In this document: piece by piece, positions 6,602 through 8,888 of the stretch
Layout: each line of letters opens with the position of its first letter
Numbering within the stretch: the first letter of the stretch is position 1
Assembly: GCA_964539615.1 (NCBI GenBank)
Contig: CAZIJP010000112.1
Location: 1 to 8,888, forward strand
Direction: 5' to 3'
DNA: 8,888 nt
DNA from: CAYRFE01 sp964539615
GTDB lineage: Bacteria; Macinerneyibacteriota; Macinerneyibacteria; Macinerneyibacteriales; CAYRFE01
The notes under the pieces: generated by a model
Databases searched by the model: none
The model's input: only the letters and a program-made list of their open reading frames with translations
What the model was told of the DNA's origin: nothing
Made by a program: the position numbers and the translations under genes

Positions 6602-6614
6602 ATCGTTATCCTCC

Positions 6615-6647
6615 AAGCGCCGGGCCTGGCCAATTCGCCCGGCGCTT
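6615..6647 (+). terminator. GC-rich 11-bp hairpin with T-rich 3' side on the plus strand
   Basis: AAGCGCCGGGC (6615-6625) and GCCCGGCGCTT (6637-6647) pair perfectly over 11 bases with an 11-base loop. On the plus strand it is followed by CATTTTTAG, which fits a plus-strand intrinsic terminator. On the minus (gene) strand it is followed by GGAGG and has no T-run, so there it would act as an mRNA structure four bases past the preceding stop codon rather than as a terminator. Confidence 0.55.
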
Positions 6648-6652
6648 CATTT

Positions 6653-6964
6653 TTAGAGCTTATCATACCGGGCTTTGAATTGATTGCAAAGATAGCCCAA
6701 AAATTCTCTTAACTCGTGCTTATCTTTGAATTTGCGCCAATACCGCTCGTTCCACATCGTCACAACGCCTTTACTGTGCTCTGCCATATGACAGGAATTG
6801 CAATTCGGAAGCGTATGGAAATCGCACGGCTTTGAAGCTGTATTACCCGACAACAACCGTTGGTGAGCTGCCTGGCATGGCCCGGCTCCGCATACAACGC
6901 ACGGTTGAGTCCTGATCCAGGCCAGGTATTTATCGTCACGGATCGGCTTTGTTTTTTGATTCAT
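6653..6964 (-). CDS. Small HNH-type zinc nuclease, DUF968/Ref-like
   Basis: 103 residues. C22-x2-C25 (PCVVCG), C30, H34 (AAHQRLL), K45-P-C-D48 (SKPCDFHTLP), C55-x2-C58-H59 (CNSCHM) and H63 give the compact layout 'CxxC ... AHH-like ... KpsD...LC..CH..H' of phage DUF968/Ref-type HNH proteins. In the P1 Ref protein a related domain is a RecA-dependent nuclease. The C-terminus is helical and charged (ERYWRKFKDKHELREFLGYL). ATG 6962-6964 overlaps the NinB-like stop as ATGA, so both are translated from the same message. In lambdoid phages small HNH or NinG-type nucleases also neighbour ninB. One of the usual paired histidines near residue 34 is replaced (H-Q). Family call is good; the exact reaction is inferred. 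Confidence 0.75.
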   Translation of the reverse strand: MNQKTKPIRDDKYLAWIRTQPCVVCGAGPCQAAHQRLLSGNTASKPCDFHTLPNCNSCHMAEHSKGVVTMWNERYWRKFKDKHELREFLGYLCNQFKARYDKL

Positions 6965-7349
6965 TCCCTACCTTTCATTTCGTAATAATAATTTGAATTG
7001 TCTTCGTTCGGGAGCGGGATATATACTTGCAACTCCATGGATGCCCACCGCCTGCACTCTTCCATATAAGCTTCAAAGTCAGTAGTTTTGAGCTTAGTTG
7101 TTGATTGAACGAACGTTCTTCCATCTTTTTCGTATGATAAGAATTGCTCTGCAAGGATCTGGTGAATTTCGTCGCTGGTGTAACCGGTATGATCTGATAT
7201 CAATTTGCAGATAACAGACCAATAATACTTGTTTTGCTGGATTGACCGAATATGCCTTTCCTTTTCCGGCATGGCCCAGATATACCGTCCGTCTCCTGAC
7301 AAGTTTGCGAAGCAGATCTTCACTGATTCCCAAAGAGCTGCTTTGTCTA
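6961..7349 (-). CDS. NinB-like phage recombination protein, 5' end lost in gap
   Basis: 128 residues are visible. A GTG at 7321-7323 could be taken as the start. The frame is open all the way to the N run, though, and the residues before the GTG (DKAALWES) continue smoothly into VKICFANLSGDGRYIW, so the real start is probably in the gap. The core, RSIQQNKYYWSVICKLISDHTGYTSDEIHQIL, then TTKLKTTDFEAYMEECRRWASMELQVYIPLPNE, follows the 'RS..QN..YW......TGY..e..H......ST..l...eF..y.e....wa...g..iP.P' pattern of NinB/Orf-like proteins. Lambda Orf (NinB) helps load recombinases on SSB-coated DNA. It has an ATGA overlap with the HNH gene downstream. Some proteins of this pattern are annotated only as hypothetical. 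Confidence 0.65.
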
Positions 7350-7449
7350 NNNNNNNNNNNNNNNNNNNNNNNNNNNNNNNNNNNNNNNNNNNNNNNNNNN
7401 NNNNNNNNNNNNNNNNNNNNNNNNNNNNNNNNNNNNNNNNNNNNNNNNN
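7350..7449. other. Assembly gap (100 N, true length unknown)
   Basis: Exactly 100 N. It removes the end of the exported small protein and the start of the NinB-like gene, so further genes could be hidden here. Confidence 0.97.
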
Positions 7450-7516
7450 CTGCCATTGCTGACCCGGATATCATAGCCGCTACGATCCCTGCTGATATTG
7501 CTTTTTTTATGTTCAT
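7450..7516 (-). CDS. Small exported protein, only its signal peptide visible
   Basis: ATG at 7514-7516, preceded by AAGGGA about nine bases upstream. The 22 visible residues form a textbook Sec signal peptide: basic start MNIKK, hydrophobic core AISAGIVAAMIS and an A-x-A cleavage site (SAMA). The rest lies in the N gap. The frame that appears to continue beyond the gap is an out-of-frame shadow of the NinB-like gene and should be ignored. A periplasmic or outer-membrane-directed protein inside an early replication cluster is unusual; known phage cases include superinfection-exclusion and lysogenic-conversion proteins. It could also be a host-derived cargo gene. No function can be assigned from the signal alone. 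Confidence 0.6.
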
Positions 7517-7546
7517 TTGTTGTTTCCCTTTTTTGCTTTAGGCATA

Positions 7547-7588
7547 GGCCGGACACCAAATTTAGATATCCGGCCCATGATTTGGTGT
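7547..7588 (-). promoter_or_regulatory. Two interleaved inverted repeats (alternative hairpins)
   Basis: Reading the minus strand, arm A ACACCAAAT (7580-7588) pairs with A' ATTTGGTGT (7553-7561), 9 bp. Arm B GGCCGGA (7569-7575) pairs with B' TCCGGCC (7547-7553), 7 bp. The order is A-B-A'-B', and A' and B' share base 7553, so only one hairpin can form fully at a time. It lies one base after the stop of the 59-residue basic protein and 30 bases before the exported-protein ATG. A conditional terminator/attenuator or a pair of protein sites would fit. There is no clean U-run after either hairpin. Confidence 0.5.
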
Positions 7589-7589
7589 G

Positions 7590-7769
7590 CTACTTGATGC
7601 TTATTGCCCGGTATTCTTTCATCAACTTAGCCAACTTTAACGTGTGCTGTCTTGATCTCCTTGCGGCTGCCTTAACCGTAGGTTTTGCTGAGTCAATCAT
7701 AAACTCACGAAACTTTGATTCAATTTCTGATCTCAATTCAATAACAGATGCTTCGTTAAACTTTTCCAT
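7590..7769 (-). CDS. 59-residue basic helical protein, phage histone-H1-like
   Basis: ATG at 7767-7769, TAG at 7590-7592, with AAAGGAA about nine bases before the start. The N-terminal half is an acidic/basic amphipathic helix (EASVIELRSEIESKFREFM). After a SAKPTVKAAA hinge the C-terminal half is strongly basic (ARRSRQHTLKLAKLMKEYRAISIK). The KPTVKAAARRSR run is the sort of Lys/Ala/Pro-rich sequence found in small phage proteins labelled histone H1-like, which would bind DNA non-specifically or an acidic partner. It lies 28 bases after the coiled-coil gene and is probably co-transcribed with it. The name rests on composition and resemblance, so treat it as a basic small protein of uncertain role. 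Confidence 0.65.
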   Translation of the reverse strand: MEKFNEASVIELRSEIESKFREFMIDSAKPTVKAAARRSRQHTLKLAKLMKEYRAISIK

Positions 7770-7797
7770 GGTAAAATTCCTTTCGTTTAGTTTTATT

Positions 7798-8888
7798 TTA
7801 CGCCAAGTTTTCTACATCGACCTTAAATTTTGTAGCAACCAAATTGCAGCCATTCGCGAAACTTAAAAAGATGTCAATTGCCTCTTTTGTTTTTAGAACG
7901 GATGTTATTGTCTGAATTTCAGGAGGTTGCAGTGTTTCAACTATTTTTTGAAGAAACTCTTTGTCAATCGCTATGACTTTCGCACGCTCCTTATCTGCAA
8001 TCAGCTTTTCTTTTCGTGCTTTGTCGAAAAGATCATTTTCAACATGTGCTGAATCCCAATCCGAAGCGTATTGGCCGGCCCTTTTTTCAAGCTCTTCCTT
8101 GGCCTGTTTTTCTGCAAGCATTGCTGCCTTTTCTTTTTCAATGGCTTCGCGTTCCTGCCTAAGCGTTTCCTGCTCTTTTGCAATTGCTGCGGCCTTCTCG
8201 GCTTCTTTCTTTTTCAATTCAATCTCAATGGCTTCTTGCCTTTGTTTTTCTGCAACAGCGGCTGCCATGGCCCGTTCCTCTGCTGCTTTGAGTTCTGCCT
8301 CAAATGCTGCCCGTTCTTCTGCAATTCTGACTTTTTCGGCTTCAATAGCTGCCTGGTCTGCTTCAAATCGTTCCCTGGCGTAAAGAGCAGATTGAGTATC
8401 AGCAATACCTTTTTCAAGCATTGCAAGTGCTTCGTGATATCGCTCCTGGTAAATAGATTCTTTGATCTCAAATTGAGAAAGAACGATGCAATGCTCACTG
8501 ATTGTTTTAGCTGGCAAATTATATTGCAGACCTGCATTAATAGCCGTTACAAGCTCGGACATGGCTGCTTCAATGATAGCAAGGCGCTCGGCCTCAATTG
8601 CTTCTATGCGCTGTTTCTCTGCTATCTCAGCAGCTTCCTTTTCGATTCTCTTGGCTTCCCTGGCCGCTTCAACTTCTTTAACCTTTGCGTCAAGATCGAG
8701 ATAAACAACGTCAATCCTGGATGTTATTGCGGCTGCGGCTTCATCAGTACGCTTTTTATATTCGCTGTTTAACTCTCTCCGCCGTTTTTCAATCCGGACC
8801 TGCAATGATTTTGCAGACTGCCGGTATTTTCTAACGACTTTTTCGGATTCTGCGTCAGTGATTACAAGGTTTTTTGCAGTCTCCAAAT
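7798..8888 (-). CDS. Long coiled-coil phage protein (DUF1351-like), 5' end beyond window
   Basis: About 362 residues are visible. The frame is open to the window edge, where only a TTG could be read as a start, so the true N-terminus is outside. Early residues (AESEKVVRKYRQSAKSLQVRIEKRRRELNSEYKKRTDEAAAAI) and a folded middle (INAGLQYNLPAKTISEHCIVLSQF...YQERYHEALAMLEKG) are flanked by long Ala/Glu/Lys/Arg coiled coils (about 70-105 and 170-280). A compact C-terminal domain (DKEFLQKIVETLQPPEIQ, then EAIDIFLSFANGCN) ends the protein. This build resembles phage DUF1351-type proteins, which usually stand beside recombination genes. There are no catalytic motifs, so a scaffold or adaptor role is likely. 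Membrane segments and signal are absent. Low-complexity coils can mislead searches, so the family name is tentative. Confidence 0.7.
   Translation of the reverse strand, partial: LETAKNLVITDAESEKVVRKYRQSAKSLQVRIEKRRRELNSEYKKRTDEAAAAITSRIDVVYLDLDAKVKEVEAAREAKRIEKEAAEIAEKQRIEAIEAERLAIIEAAMSELVTAINAGLQYNLPAKTISEHCIVLSQFEIKESIYQERYHEALAMLEKGIADTQSALYARERFEADQAAIEAEKVRIAEERAAFEAELKAAEERAMAAAVAEKQRQEAIEIELKKKEAEKAAAIAKEQETLRQEREAIEKEKAAMLAEKQAKEELEKRAGQYASDWDSAHVENDLFDKARKEKLIADKERAKVIAIDKEFLQKIVETLQPPEIQTITSVLKTKEAIDIFLSFANGCNLVATKFKVDVENLA

Noticed and set aside
7094..7516. A 140-codon frame joining the signal peptide across the gap to sequence in the NinB-like region
   Set aside because: The part beyond the gap is a wrong-frame shadow of the NinB-like gene; the join depends on an arbitrary 100 N.
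7547..7588. H-type pseudoknot formed by the interleaved repeats
   Set aside because: No bases separate A' from B' (they share one), too short to span a 9-bp stem; alternative hairpins are more reasonable.
8071..8772. Plus-strand 233-codon ORF, and the other plus-strand ORFs at 1104, 3678, 4291, 6449 and 7961
   Set aside because: They are antisense shadows of convincing minus-strand genes, have Phe/Ser/Leu- or Cys-rich unnatural composition and lack family motifs.

Overview
This window looks like the early (replication and recombination) module of a temperate-type phage or prophage. Every gene I can support is on the minus strand, so the biology reads right to left, from position 8888 to 1. 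Genes are short and tightly packed. Several start by overlapping the previous stop (ATGA at 1834 and 6961) or within a few bases of it. Shine-Dalgarno sites of the AAGGA/GGGGA/GGAGG type precede most starts, and the protein families are typical of dsDNA tailed phages. The host is probably a Gram-negative bacterium of moderate to low GC. A host such as a Desulfobacterota or other proteobacterium would fit the protein flavour, but nothing here proves it. Two runs of exactly 100 N (5983-6082 and 7350-7449) are scaffold placeholders of unknown true length, so this is a draft assembly, probably metagenomic.

Layout in transcription order. 8888-7798: a long charged coiled-coil protein cut by the window edge. 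7769-7590: a 59-residue basic helical protein. 7588-7547: two overlapping, mutually exclusive inverted repeats. 7516-7450: the start of a small exported protein that runs into the first N gap. 7349-6961: a NinB-like recombination protein missing its N-terminus in the gap. 6964-6653: a small HNH/DUF968-like zinc nuclease. 6647-6615: a strong GC-rich hairpin. 6601-6527: a possible 24-residue ORF. 6498-6124: a probable PD-(D/E)XK-type nuclease. 6107-6083: a palindrome at the second gap. 5982-5524: the C-terminal part of an antirepressor-type protein. 5516-5472: a palindrome that is both terminator-like and overlaps a very good sigma70-type promoter. 5432-5253: a 59-residue HTH protein. 5243-3855: a superfamily 2 helicase with an FGKY (DUF3820-like) tail. 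3804-3787: a third, degenerate copy of the palindrome family. 3722-3531: a 63-residue orphan. 3523-3492: a promoter. 3462-3289: a 57-residue HTH protein. 3286-2732: an HNH endonuclease. 2739-1834: a replisome-organiser (lambda O-like) protein. 1837-527: a DnaB-type helicase. 530-423: a possible 35-residue membrane miniprotein. 390-73: an SSB-like protein. 69-41: a promoter leading out of the window.

How the parts fit: the O-like protein carries five tandem TTAACG-type iterons in its linker-coding region, followed by AT-rich DNA. This is the architecture of the phage lambda origin. The origin-binding protein would recruit the DnaB helicase encoded next to it, and the SSB-like protein would coat single strands. 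The NinB-like protein, the two HNH proteins, the PD-(D/E)XK candidate and the SF2 helicase form a recombination/processing set. The most novel-looking signal is regulatory: a family of CCCATG-N11-CATGGG elements between transcription units that couples a terminator-like hairpin to a TTGACA -35 box, next to very small HTH proteins and an antirepressor.
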